Part shown: positions 36,481-49,374 of the stretch, piece by piece | Numbering within the stretch: the first letter of the stretch is position 1 | Layout of the letters: each line of letters starts with the position of its first letter | NCBI GenBank assembly: GCA_035079385.1 | Contig: JAVHKY010000038.1 | Coordinates: forward strand, 2,170,001 to 2,234,000 | DNA length: 64,000 nucleotides | Source of the DNA: Aspidiotus rigidus | Taxonomy: Eukaryota > Arthropoda > Insecta > Hemiptera > Diaspididae | Direction of reading: 5' to 3' | Position numbers and translations under genes: made by a program | Notes under the pieces: model-generated | What the model saw: only the letters and a program-made list of their open reading frames with translations | Told to the model about the DNA's origin: nothing | Database searches by the model: none

Positions 36481-39400
36481 TCCCACCCTGCCATCCTTAA
36501 TTCATTGTGTCCGACGATAACGGTAGCCTTGAAGCTGTCCTGTCTCAATTCACGATAGGGGGCTCACTCTCGATCTTGTCGACTCTCTCCACTATGCCTT
36601 CCAATTAAAGCGCCTTATCGGACAATATTATCGTCAGCCTTACGAGATCACGCAATTCAATCATATCCTACCTTCTACATCATTCCACCTGTCTCTCAAC
36701 TGTACACCGAAACACTCTCGATCGTCTCTGACATTTGAAAAGAATACGTAACCTCACGTTACTACGCCATTCATCGTTTTCCAAAACCAATTTACACTAT
36801 AAAATAGTATATAGTTACGTAATTATAGCTAAAACCTACACGTTTTTCCCCCTCCTCCTACCCCTCCGCCAATTCGTATACTTTACACGCGTGTATAGCT
36901 GACTGGCGGCGGCGGCGGCGATATACGGTCTACCGTTTGAGTGGCCTTATTTTGACGCTTTCGACATTGAAATATTTGCACATTAAATCGATCCTATTAA
37001 TCCGAGACTCGCGCTAATCGGCAATAGATTGCCGACTCGAAATGTTGAAAATTTATTGCATGTAATCGCGCCGACTGGCAGATACCTGGATACGATTCTA
37101 CGACAATGGACGGACGGCGAGTGGAGGCGACGAAGGAGAGGAGAAAAAAATTGCCCCCGTCCCCTTCGCCGCATCAACTTCGTCGGTACGTTTAATAATA
37201 CGGGGCGCGCTTTGTCTATGATATATACATGTATGCTATACGCGGCTTAACAATAAACATACCTGCGCGGAATAATTCGAATGAACCGCATATTTTACAT
37301 TCGTCGTTCGTGACGTCCCCCTCACGTCCCCTCGTTCGCACCTCATCGTATCATACCGGTTTTTAAGATTGCACAAAAGCACTTTCTTCGTCGTCTATGT
37401 GTATTGATTCGATTCGACTTTACCTCGATCGCGAATGAGACGCGCGCGCTAAGAGGGATGGAAAAAATTGCTCTTCCACCCCGGCCCCCGATAGCACCAT
37501 TCTCTCACTTGCCTTTTTATCGCGCAAAAATCTGCTGGAAACGGGAGCGTTGCAGCAGATATACAAAATTATACATTTTTGTACGATATATATACGTTGG
37601 AGATATACGTAAATTGCGACAAGCCGTCGCCTTATAAAATATCAAGCGCGGAATATGTAGAACGCGTACGAACAATTTTACGCGCGGAGACAATTCGACT
37701 TTCACTCTGCGACGACGACGAGCACCCCCCGCGCGACAACAACGGCGAAATGAAAAGAGTGCGCCCGGAATACGTGTAAATTAGCGTAAACATGTGTCAT
37801 CGAGGACGCGAGCGCGCGAGAGCTGAGAAATTTTACGCCGCGTCGTCCCCGAGTCCCGTTCTCGTCGCCTTTATTCGCCTATGTTTCTCATTTGCACGCG
37901 AATTTAAATATTCACCCTTTTACTATACAGTAAAGGACGAGACCTCCGCGCACACATACACACGTATAAACCTATCTCTCGCGATAAACGTTTTTTTGTG
38001 TAGCCGTCTGGACTCGCTGCGCTCTCCGGTTGCCTCATCTGCGTTTTTGTAATATTTTGATCCGGCCATTTGGTAAGCTACTCATCTTTGTGATACAAAT
38101 GACAGCGAAAAAAAAAAAAAAAAAAAAGGTTACACTCTATCCTAGATATATATACACACCGGCGTGTACATAAATATATTCGCGTACATCGCTTATATAA
38201 TGTACGATAGTGTATATACAACGGCGTCTTTTTCCCCTTTTTATATTTTGAAAAATAAGTATCGGATGGTCGTTTGGGGGTATACGAGAAAAAGGGCCAT
38301 CCGCCGCGCTAGTCAACGCTTTAGGTTATTTACGCTGGGGTTTCGGTAGACCGTAACTGATGGTGCGACTCGTTTCTGCGTTCGACGTTTGAACGAATGC
38401 CTTTTTCCTTCCTCTCTTTTCGAAAACAGATTGAACACAAATAAATCGAGTTCCACGCACACGCTGCAATGGTGTTCGCCCAAAATATATTACTCTTACG
38501 TTAATGAAAATTTCAACCAGTGGTCACTGTAATGAGCGTTTCGACTCCCAATTTGCGCTTTCTTCTCGACGGTAGAGCAAGGGGTGGGGGCGCTGCAGGA
38601 AAAATGACATTGTTATACCCGTAGAACACCTTCGAGCTATAGCTCTATAGTCATTTATATTCGTCGAACATTCTTTTTATATACGTGTCACTAATTTTAT
38701 ACGATCCCGGTGTACTACGTACGTGCGTATTAAGGACATACGCAGCTGTTGGAGAAAGGAGCTCTCTCAGATGATCGCGTTGATTAACAATTTCTCGTTG
38801 ATTTGCTATTGTAGCGTACTTTTGTGGAGCAAACGCGCGCTATTAACTTCGTCGTGCTGCACACCTCGAATGAAAGTCATGAAAATGACATTTGACGCGA
38901 ACTAAGTTGAAATACTTCGGGGTAATAGCGTATTTTCTATACTCCTCCTTCATTGTTCGCATTCTCAGTCGGACGGTAGCGAGGAGATCAGCGTGCGGCT
39001 GAAATAATCGAGGCCACCCCGAGACGACGTTCGCTACCGTTTCACTATTTTTTTTTTTTTTGTTACAGTGTAATAATATAGCCTTATCGACTATAATGTT
39101 GAGCGCGAGATATCGGAAAATGGCTGTTTCTGTATACCGTACACATATTATAGAAGTTTGTTCCGAAATGGAAAGAAAAAAAGGAGGAAAGAAATCATCA
39201 TTGAAAAAAAGTTGATTCCTATAAATATACGTATATAGGATTAATTCTTGTTCCCATTAGAACCCTTTTTATGTACCGTCACATATACGCACGACGACGA
39301 AGCATAAATATATATATACCCTCTTTTTTGTATTCCGAAAGGCAGAACGGTGTCAACACTAATTCCGAGTGACGTGGATGAATTACAGAAAAAAAAAAGT

Positions 39401-39780
39401 TTCACGAAGTGACGCGACGTTCGCAAACCTATCGTCGAAATCTGAGAACAGGGCGTCGATATAGTTTTGTCGGTATCTCCTTTCCAGCCGAGCCTACTAC
39501 GTTCGAATTTTGAAACGTTTATCATTTTGAAAACTAATTAAGTCATTGCAGTTGACTAAAAAAGGGCGGGGGCTTGTCAGTACCTCAAGAGAGACGAAGA
39601 AAGGGAAAGAAGTCGAAGTGTTGTTTTTTAACTCGCGAGTTAATTCACGAATTCCAAATCATCACCCCAAGGTTGGTAACGAAATGTCCGTCGTTAGAAT
39701 AAAAACTTGTATTGTGGTGATTAAAGCCAAGCTTTTTTCGTTTATGACTCGAAATTGTAGATACTGTGAGGTATGACTAT
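36481..39780. other. CpG-rich non-coding block (class A)
   Basis: Contains (GGC)n at 36905-36920, a run of 20 A at 38108-38127, a T run at 39049-39061 and AT-dinucleotide patches. A plus-strand frame open from 37495 to 37779 has a coding-like composition but no recognised match or clear splice site. Confidence 0.45.
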
Positions 39781-39924
39781 CGAATACTACTTATTACTGG
39801 TAATTGAAGGCCGCTCTGACTAAATATAAAGGGCGGAGGGGTCGGTAGAAGATGGAAGAACATAGGTGAATGAAATTTTTGAAATTTCATATTTATAAGG
39901 CTGATGTGGCTCCGTATCAAATTT
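39781..39924. other. Short class B flank without recognised feature
   Basis: CpG-poor lead-in to the satellite array. Nothing named. Confidence 0.3.
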
Positions 39925-41060
39925 TATTAACAGGGAACCTGCTCTGTGTGGGGTTATTTCGAAAAATTTGCCGTCCGCCAACCAAAACAAAAATAGTTTG
40001 AGTCCAACCTCATTGACAAAAGTTGTCCAAGTCCCCCTTCTATTAATATATGATAAGAAAGGGACTTGCAAAAATTTCGAGCCATAATGTACGATAGAAG
40101 AGGGAACTTGGAGAAACGTACCTGTTCTATGGGGGCGGGGGCAAAAATAGTCCAAGTCCCTCTCCTATCGTATCTCGACGGTCGAAATTCTTGCAAGTCC
40201 GCCTCCTATGAAGCATAGCTCAACTTTGGACTTGGAAAAATTTTGACTCTCGAGCCATAACACATGATAGGAGAGGGACTAAATGATAGGAAAATGGGGC
40301 AATAATAGTCTAAGTCCTCCTTCTATCCATATATTCGTATAATTCAAAGGTCGAAATTCTCACAATCCTCCAGGACTTGGAAAAATTTTGACTCACGAGC
40401 CATAATACATGATAGAAGAGGGACTAAATGATAGAAAAATGGGGCAATAATAGTCCAAGTCCTCCTCCTAACCATATATTCGTATAGCTCAAAGTCCGAA
40501 ATTCTCACAAGTCCTCCTATGAAATATAGCTCAAGTTTGGACTTGGGAAAATTTCGACTCTCGAGCCATAATATATGATAAGAGAAGAACTTCGAGAAAT
40601 TTTGCCTTTCGAGCCATAGTATGTGAAAGTAGGAGGACGTAGAAAGGTTTTGTGTTATCGAGTCATAATATAATATTAAAAGAAAAGGACTTAATTTCGA
40701 CTCCCGGGTCATAATATATGATAGGGAAAGGACTTGGACCTCTTCTAGGGAGGTTATTTCGAAAAATTTGCAAAAATTCTGACTTTTTGGGGAACTTTGA
40801 CTCTCGATAATGTATGGTAGAAGAGGGCCTTGAAAAAATTACGACTTTCTAGCCACAGTATACGTTGGGAGGAGGACCTGGAAGAAAATGTTGACTTTCG
40901 AGTCAGAATGTATGACAGGAAAGGGGGGGGGGGAGAAAATTTCGACTTCCGAGCCATAATCTATTATAGGAAACCATAATATATTGTAGAAAGGGGACTT
41001 GAAAAAAATATCGACTCTCGAGCCATAATATATGATAGGATAGGGACTTGAAAGGCTATT
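39925..41060. repeat. Satellite array 2: ~45-bp family with units in both orientations
   Basis: Starts with the same head module as array 1 (ACAGGGAACCTGCTCTGTG, then TTATTTCGAAAAATTTGCCG). Plus-orientation units (GACTTGGAAAAATTTTGACT, CGAGCCATAATAYATGATAG) and minus-orientation units (TCCAAGTCCTCCTYCTA, CATATATTCGTAT, GTCGAAATTCT) alternate to about 40520. From 40530 to 41060 the units are mainly plus-orientation and more diverged, with a second head-like TTATTTCGAAAAATTTGCAA at about 40754 and a G11 run at 40923-40933. Confidence 0.85.
40229..40518 (+). repeat. 145-bp higher-order direct repeat within array 2
   Basis: 40229-40373 and 40374-40518 are two highly similar head-to-tail copies. 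Each begins GACTTGGAAAAATTTTGACT and contains GAGGGACTAAATGATAG, AAAATGGGGCAATAATAGTC and an inverted satellite unit. Each copy therefore combines a plus unit with a minus unit, so a transcript would fold back on itself. Confidence 0.8.
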
Positions 41061-41240
41061 TAAACCGCATGATACAAAGGACTCGGAAAAACTAGAGACT
41101 CTTCAAGATTTCAATAGGTACCATTAACGAGAGCATTTCTAAAGGTAGATCTTAAATCACTTCTTACGGATTCAATTCCGGAAGCCACGCAACTGTGAAC
41201 TGTTTGACACATTTCTGAGAATACCAATACTTATTCCTCC
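41061..41240. other. Class B flank without recognised feature
   Basis: Transition from the satellite array into CpG-richer DNA; no gene or repeat recognised. Confidence 0.3.
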
Positions 41241-43170
41241 ATTGAGTGAAAAATGCATCCTATCGAACTATTCACGTGTAGTGCGAATGCCCGTTTTGAG
41301 GTCGTATCAAGCGCATTATGTCATTCCGAGAAACCTTTTTATCAGCCTCGACTGTAGCACATCTGTTGCTTACATAGCTCTTCTAGTTTGCTTTTCGATC
41401 AAGAAAACTGATATATGTGTCATATTGATATTTTTCTTAAAAGGAACTTACTGTTGTCTCAGGTTTCTTTATGTCAAGAAGAAATAATATGATTTATACC
41501 TAGACTCGCTAGAAAATCACGAATCATGTTGTGTACAGTCCGTTTTAATCCGCGTGTGTGAGATCAAAGAATAAATATAGTTTTCGAAAAGATTGGTCTG
41601 GTGGAAATTGTTCTGAAATCCGGATTGACAGATTTTTCGCCTGAACTCTCGATTACAATATCGAATAATGCGTACTCGTAAATACGTGCTTCTTCGTCTT
41701 CCGAATAATTCGTATCTATTTCACCCCAATACTCGGTCCATTACCCCTTTCCAATGTTTCTCATGCGGAATGATTAGGCTTGCCTGGAGCTCGACTACGT
41801 AGTTTTAATTAGTCTCTTCTGTATACAAAATGACCTTTATTAGATTTCATATTCATTATTCTTTACGACAGCATCGCAGCGTGGAAGAGTATAGGGGAAT
41901 ACGAGTAAATGCTATTGTATTAAATCCTGTATTTCATGCCCGAGGCCATAGAGAAGTACAAATGGTTGATTCACATTCTCCTCGAAATCGTTTTCCCATG
42001 TTCAGCTTACCGTGTTTTTCTAAATCAATGTAAAAACATTTCGCGTGTTTCGTATTCTTCATAATATTATCGCCATGTGCAGAGCACATGTTTCGAAAGG
42101 GAAGTTTTCGTTGAAGATAATTGTTTGTAAACCTCCTACTATAGAAAGACGACTTCAGGACATTCACGCTGGTTATCGTATCACGTTTCATTAAAGAAAA
42201 GTAATATTTTTTCTTTCTAATGGCAAGATGGGTATATTTATCGTTGAAATTTATCGCCAAAAATAAAGAAAGAGCTGAACAATCAGTTCATGAGCGCGAA
42301 TCGATTTTCTGGCATTTCTTATCTCGTGTTCTTGTCGTGGTGTTCCTAAAATGTTCAATGATAAGAAGCAACGAACCCTCATCGAACACGAAAGTGAGGA
42401 GACAGGAAGAGGAACTCGCTCACAAAATCAACGCGCGCTTACTCGCAGCCCCTCGGGGAAAAGCGCGATACCGCAGAGACCACTGAAAATTGAAAACACC
42501 TGTATTCGAAGAAACACGTAACCTTTTCTTCTGTATTAGTCGAGCGACCTCATTTTTCTCGATAGAAGTCTGCAGAAGAAAGCAAATTTTTAGCGGAAGT
42601 GAAGAGTGAACATTCGCGATACCTTCCCCCCTTGGTCGCTGTTTGACCCACGTTTGAAGCATTTTTGGACAGCCTCTATGATGAATAAGTTTCGAATGGA
42701 CGTTGTGGAACGGTAGAGGAAAGCGCCTGTTCACCGATGGAAATGCTGTAAAATCCGGGCCGTATTATACAGATATTTCTACATCATCGGAGTTGGGGCC
42801 GTTTTTACGCCGCGATTGAAACAGCTGGCGCATCTCGTATTTTATACAGTATATATTTCGTCGCACGTATAGACCACCTTGAATTATACTGTATACCTAC
42901 GTATAATATAATATAAAAACGTTTTTTGAATGCGCTAACGAGAAAGAGCCTATATTATGGTGTCTGACAGTGATCGAGGATCCGATACGAAATATTAATG
43001 ATCGCTTTACAGACCTAATCCCTCTCTCGTAGCGTATTTGTGCTTCGCAGCATTGTTATTACATCTTTTTCGAGCTTAGTCATCAGTACATCATATTCAT
43101 ATACTGTAGTATGAATCGAATCTGCTGGACGGACTTGACTATAGTAAATTATTTTATTTTCTACCTGATT
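41241..43170. other. CpG-rich non-coding block (class A)
   Basis: No dispersed repeat seen. Open frames of up to 108 codons overlap on opposite strands (41830-42260, 42220-42734) and match no known domain. Confidence 0.45.
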
Positions 43171-44144
43171 ACACAAGCTCGAGGACGAGGGGTCAGCGAG
43201 TGAGATGAAATTGAGAGGTGGTCATCGTTCATTTTCTTGAAGACGGAAGAAGGAGGAGATTCTTAGCACGCATTGCGTGTGAAGTATATATGGGGGAGAA
43301 AATTGACGAAGTAGTTGAACGTCTTTTTATTTAGGTTTGAGGGCGTGAAGAAACCATTTCCTGAAGTTCACATGTTTACCGGTCTTTAAAATTTTTCTTG
43401 ATGGAGAGCGAAGTCGACGGAAAGATAGGATTGAAGTATGGATTTCGAGCTCCACCTGAAAGATCTTGATGATTTTTGAAACTTTTTCTACCCCCCCCCC
43501 CCCCTATATGAGTCTCCGATCGTAAGTCCTCCTTTACCGTTCCACACTACCTTGATCAACCAAGTCGGTTCTCTTCCACCCTCATCGTGCGTTCATTACT
43601 GAATTAAGGTTTAAAAGCTATTCAATTGAGATTAGGACTTTTGAAACGGTCAAAAGGATTGGAGAAGAATGAGAATGTGGTGGAAACTAGAGCATTACCG
43701 TCTTAAGTAAATTTTTATCGGCTCATATCCTTCCAGTCATTCAGTTATGTACCAATGAAACCCGGGCTATCTGCTTCTCTATTGAACCACAAATTCTGCC
43801 GACGACGAAGAAGCAAGGCGAATTGACAAATTGACTCTCATTTACCTAGATAGGGAGAACAACGAAAAGTTGCGCCGATTTCTGCTGCTTTCGAGTAGTG
43901 TTTGAATTCGTGTACAACGTCTACAAAGTGGTTGGTCGCTCAAGCCAATCCCCTACCTTTATTCAGCATCATTCTGAGAATATCTGTCCAAAACTACGAC
44001 CATACAAGCTTGAAAGGTTCTTTAGATGCGGCGGAGTATTTTAACAGAATTTCGGAAGAGTTTCCACAATTTTAGGAAATTCTGGCTACATGTTGCATTT
44101 GATACCATTTGAAGATGGATGGGTGGGCTTCGGAAACTCTTAAA

Positions 44145-44345
44145 ATGCGAAATTTGTAGTGACTGAGAATCACTATTCCTCAGGGAAACAGGGTTTTTAC
44201 ATAGGCACCTAAAAACCTTGTTTCCCTGATTCGATGGGTCGTACGTTCGAGGAAAATCTTGAATATGTCTTTATTCCTCCCCTTTTGGGAACGCCTGTGG
44301 GAGCGATGCCAAATCTGTAGTGACTGAGCTATTCCTCCCCCTTGA
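44145..44345 (+). repeat. Local direct duplication around a hairpin
   Basis: TGTAGTGACTGAG...CTATTCCTC occurs near 44155 and 44315. A GGGAACGCCT/GAGAACGCCTCTGC phrase also repeats (about 44287 and 44344). The hairpin at 44180-44229 lies in the first copy. Confidence 0.5.
44180..44229. repeat. 20-bp-arm hairpin
   Basis: TCAGGGAAACAGGGTTTTTA (44180-44199) pairs with TAAAAACCTTGTTTCCCTGA (44210-44229) at 19 of 20 positions around a 10-base loop. It is not followed by a T run, so nothing suggests a terminator. Confidence 0.8.
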
Positions 44346-45300
44346 GAACGCCTCTGCTTCAATGGACAGGGAGGGGTGGCTCTAAAGCTCAAGGTCGTAA
44401 TTTCTTTCTGTAGTAGCGGAAACAACAGTCTCTCTTTCAAGTCAAAAAAGCCGTCCACAGACTGAAGTGCCGACTTTTATTTGAATAAATTTCCAAAGAG
44501 CGAAAAGTCCTGGATTCCAAGTCAAGTTCGAGCGAAAAATATTATAAAAAAGAGTGAAAGTATCTAAGGATGAGGAAGATTTCATGGATTGAATGCTACG
44601 AAAAACTTTATTTTGGAAGTTCTGTAGGTTTGAGGTCTTTCGTTAACTATGTAAGGGCCTCAAAGGAAAGGGGAGATTCGAAAAATATTCACTTGGGGTG
44701 TAGAAACTCATTCTTCCGTAAGTTTTTTCAAGTTTTTTCGCGAGTCAAAACTAGCAAAATTCATATTCAGAGGTTAGTTTAAGTGGCTGCCACCTTGTAT
44801 AAAAAGTTCAAGACCTGCTTGAGAGGAGTAGAAAGTTGCTGCCACTTCTAGTTAGTTCTTAGTCCTCCCTCATTCTTTAGATTGAATGGGGGTTATTTGT
44901 CTCCCTTTGCCAAGATCTCTTAGTTTTCGGCAGCATTACGAGATAGAATGGAATTTCCTCTTGTGTAAGATCAAGAATGACTGCCTCTACATTCAAGTTC
45001 TGCGTTTTGGCGTTGAATGACGTCATTAACGTATCGTGAGGTCAAAAAATTGCAGAAAAATGAACCTTTACAGTGTCTTAGCAGAACTTGAGCTTGAGCA
45101 GAAAGGAAGGTGGTATAGTGCGAATCAAATTTTCGAATTGAGGAGTAGATGGTAGCCCTCAAGCGGAGTTCCCATCGGTAACTCGATGTCGTAGCTTTCC
45201 AGTCATCATCTTGAACATAATCTTTCGCGATGTCGTCTTCCCTCGTCCAAAAGAAGACTTCGAGGCTCGCTGAGGGGATATTGTCGCCTAATTTGCGAGA

Positions 45301-48300
45301 GATGTCAACACAACAACGTTCACTAAAAGCTACGTTAAAGAGAAAGAAAACACCTCCGAATTACAAGTAGAAAGTTTCAATGGGATTTGATGATGTACGT
45401 GTCGCGTATAATAGAAAGCTGTGTTTACAAACTGTATGCGAGTTTGATAAGTGCTCGCGGTTGTCGTTCTGATGCATTTTACGTACATTTTCACGCTTTC
45501 CTCGACCATCATCTTCCTTTATTTATACCGTATACATGATGTAGCGTCCGGAAGAGTTTTTTTTTTTTTTTTCGTTATCCGAGCATATAAACAACAGAAA
45601 AGGATTGTCGTCGTCGGGTCCCAACGGAGGCTTTTTAATCGCGATGGCGACGTTTTGCGAAGGCTGGTTGCGAGTAAGTTCCGAACGTCATTGTCATGTC
45701 TTGCGAAAAAGCTACATAATATATCCCGGTTAGTCGTTAAAGATGGACAGAGAGAAAATAAAAAAGGTTGAATTGGAAGAAGGTCTATGTACTGTGTGTG
45801 TCACTGTGGGCGCGTGTTGAGAAAAGAAATTTTCTGAGGTAAACACGTATTGACATGAGGACAGGTTAACGAACTTCTCGTATTTAGAAGACAACGAACT
45901 TTTTCTAGAACGGTCTTTTCGAGCGTGTATATAAGAAGGAAAAAAAAGAACGGAAATTGATAAATTTGACTGGCACTCGTTGTTCTCTTCATGTACTGGC
46001 GCTCGGAGAAAATAATAATAAAGAGAGAAAAAAAAGATACTCGCAATAGCGATAAGTTGCAGTTCGGCTTTTTGGTCTATCGCGTGTATCAATTTCCGCG
46101 ACTCTGTGAGAATTCTGTTGTGCTGTTCGTATTTATGAAACTGTCTTCTAAATCATTTCTGCTGATAGGCTGCTGCTGTATAGGACACGGGTGGCGTGCG
46201 TGCTCCTCCTCGTGTACATGTACGTATACGCACACTATGAAAATCCACCCGGCAAAAGCTGCTGCAGAAAAGTATATACTAACGTTTTCCGTTACGTTAA
46301 ATCGCATTATAATCTGCGAGAGAATTGCGTTCGTTTACTATTGACATTTAGCAGCGAGTGTGTACGAGAAAAAGAGTATAATAAAGGCGAGGAGGCGAAC
46401 AACTATCGCGAAGGTTCCCTGAGGAAGAACGAGCATGTCGCCTGTCTCTCTCTTTCTCTCTCCCTGTGCGCCTTTTTCCCTCTCGATATGCGGCGTTACA
46501 AGAGTACAACGTTTTTCCTGGGCGCGCGTACACTTGGTCGTGCAATTAATGAAGAATATAATCGTGGTTGCATGTTTTAGTGTGTCTGTGTTATGTTTAC
46601 CCGTGCTCTCCGTCATTATAATAACCTGTTATGCTGCAGCAGCATACGAAACGAATACGAATATCAAGATTTACTATCGGAATTACGAATCTTGTGCGTT
46701 TATAAATAAGAAAACGGGGTCCGAGTATTCCAAGGGAAACGTGATTCGCCTGTAGCCACCAGCATCAGTATAAGGACGATGGCAGGGGGTAGAAATTTTC
46801 CTTACGACTATACTTGAAATATGCAGGACCGTCTACAGATGTATATCGGAAAGACAGAGGTGAAAAAAATAGATGAAGTTCGTTGAACGAACGACGATGG
46901 CGATCGATTCTCGATGTTTCTTTCCTCCTCTATAATCTGTACGGTAAACATATGCGTATTAAATTTATATGTTTTTTATTTTTTCCCATTTTTGGTCGAC
47001 AAATAAACATCGACGACGTCGAATTTGTAATTATTATTTTTGCATTAAATTTATCGTGCTCGTTCGCTCTAGTCTGCTCTGACTCGGTTACACGAACGAT
47101 ACATCATTCTATATATTATATAGGATCGTAGGATGACAGTTGGTGTTCGCGAAATTTAATAGTTCGCAACACATACATGTCTCACGACTGCGTATTTTAT
47201 ACCACACACATACACACATCGAGGAGACGAACGAGGACGAGACGACGTCGTTAGGAAAAATTTTTCCTGTATTTACTCGTATTACTTTCAGAACGTGTCA
47301 AAGCTCTCTCGCGCTGATGTGGTCGATGAACGAGTAACGAACGGGAGTACGCCCGCCCGTCCGCCCGGACGAATAACCGGAAATGAACGCTCGACATTTA
47401 TTGACTGTACGTCAATATCTGCGTTCATAATATTTTACTTCTTCTTCTCGAAGGACAGTTGCATTATGAGAGGCGAAGAGGTTTCCTCTTGTCAAATTAG
47501 GATGATGAAAAACACGAATGTGCTCTAGATGCGTTATGAGTGATTCCTTCCATACCGTTGACATATAGATCACATTAGTTACATTAGCGTGTACATAAAG
47601 AGGGAGAAGGAATTCGCCAAATCGTACGAAGTGTCAGAACCAAAAATACTCGGTTAAATGAACGTTGTACGTAAGGTATTTAAAGCAAAGTAAGAAGCTG
47701 TAGTATCGGGAGCCGCGAGTAGGACTTTGAAAAGCGCAGAAAGAAAAGAAGCTTTATTTACGTTCGATGCACACAGAGAAGAAAAGCGGAAAGCTGTCAC
47801 GGCTTTGTGAACGGCAATTGGATGTGTGGGGATCTGGGATTCGTCGTCGTTCTCTTCGACTGTACGCTTGTAAAGTTGTAAGCCGCGCTATACTCTTTTT
47901 ATTTTTCCTCCGTTCTCCCTCATATTATAGACGATGCTGTATACCCGTATGGATGTAAGTTGTATAGGATCTCGGTACAATACTCTACGCATATTTCGTT
48001 TTGTATACTGTGTAAAACAAGCCAGCTGAAGAAGTTATTCGTTTATACGCGTTCGTTGTGTATATTTGCAGTGTACCACTTCATCGTACTTGTACAAAGG
48101 TGCGAGAACAATATTGGCGAAAGAAAGCAGCAGCGGGGTGAGTGTGTGTGTGTAGAGGGTGCGAGAAAACTATGGAATTTGCGCTCAACTTCGATTCTCG
48201 CACGAATGTGAAATTGGAATTCCTGTCTTCGGAGTAGTCCAAAGAGCGAAATCACGTCGCCGCTAATTTCAGGAGAGAAAGCATAAGGCTGTAACGAAAG

Positions 48301-48470
48301 CGAGACGAGAGGAACGTCCGCGAAAATGGGGGAAAAAGAAGGGTCGAAAAGTGGAATCGGTTTAGAGTTTTATTTGGGCGTACGTAATTGTGTTTCGTAT
48401 CGAAGCCCATAAATGTTCTCGAAAGGGAATTACCGATGGCGAATAGAATATTTACTAACCTCTTCAAAAT
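45301..48470. other. CpG-rich non-coding block (class A)
   Basis: One of the most CpG-rich blocks, with a T15-like run near 45558-45572 and a CT-rich microsatellite near 46440-46470. Frames of up to 129 codons overlap heavily on both strands (45991-46755); the translations are low-complexity. No gene recognised. Confidence 0.45.
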
Positions 48471-49370
48471 AGTTGGAAAAAGTGGGAAGAGGAGAGAGTA
48501 AAATTTTTCTAGGATCAGTTCTCATACTTTGAATGAACTGTTTTTCGAACACTCGTACTTCGAAATCAGGAGTGACGGCAACTTCTTGTCTGGGGATTTT
48601 AAACTTTGACTGCTTCCCCCTCCCGCTGAAATGGAGAAATATTACTAGTTGCCTGTGGGTGTCAAGTTAGTTAGCCAAAGGATCTTAGAAACCTCAATTC
48701 TCAAATACAATCATCTGTCGCTCCTTATTGCAAGTTTTTTTGTTAGAATTACGATAGCTCTCTCCTTCTTTTTCCGCTGCGCCACCAGTTTCGATGAAGC
48801 CAGTTCGCAAATTCAAGATTAGCATCAAGGAAGAGGAGTCTGATTGGAAGTGTCAAGAGAACGAGAGGAGCGTTCAAGAAGACTTTCTTCCGAACTCGTG
48901 TCCGTCGCTATCTTCAGTAAATATATCAGAGCTCTTCTAGGTTAAACTGTCGATGTACCCGACGTTGATCTGTGATTTTTCATAAATTCGTCTCCTCTCG
49001 TACCTTCTGCCCTCCCTCCTTCCATCTTGATTCTGAATAGAATGCCTTAATGTCGAACCATTTATTCTAGAATGAATGAATGTTGCGATCGTTTCGTCTT
49101 ATAATTTAAAACATATTCCGAGTCAAGAGTTATTAACGAAAATTTATTCTCATACTTTTTTTTGGGGGGGGGAGAGGAGGGATTTGCACCACATGAATTT
49201 GCGCTGCAATGCTCGATTACTGATGCTTTGTTCTGTACCTCTCCGGTATTTATATGAGTCTAATTTCACTTTTAATATTGTGTTACAAACAGCAGCGTAC
49301 CTAGAAAACTGTCGAAGGGGGGAGATTAAGGCGAAATCCCTTCCCCCTCCCACAAAAGCGCCATTGATTA
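48471..49370. other. CpG-poor block without recognised gene (class B)
   Basis: G9 run at 49164-49172. Otherwise moderately complex non-coding sequence with C-rich words. No gene or named repeat. Confidence 0.4.
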
Positions 49371-49374
49371 TAAA

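Larger units (their letters stand above)
43171..45300. other. CpG-poor block with hairpin and duplications (class B)
   Basis: Contains a C14 run at 43491-43504, a hairpin at 44180-44229 within a local duplication, and a TGACGTCA at 45018-45025. Near 44780-44860 two TGCTGCCACTT/GGCTGCCACCTT phrases form a weak duplication. No gene recognised. Confidence 0.45.

Noticed and set aside
44180..44229. Hairpin as a transcription terminator
   Set aside because: No T run follows, and the context is eukaryotic and non-coding.
45991..46755. Cluster of ORFs of 92-129 codons on both strands
   Set aside because: Mutually overlapping, low-complexity translations with Cys/Thr/Ser runs from microsatellites; typical chance frames in CpG-rich DNA.
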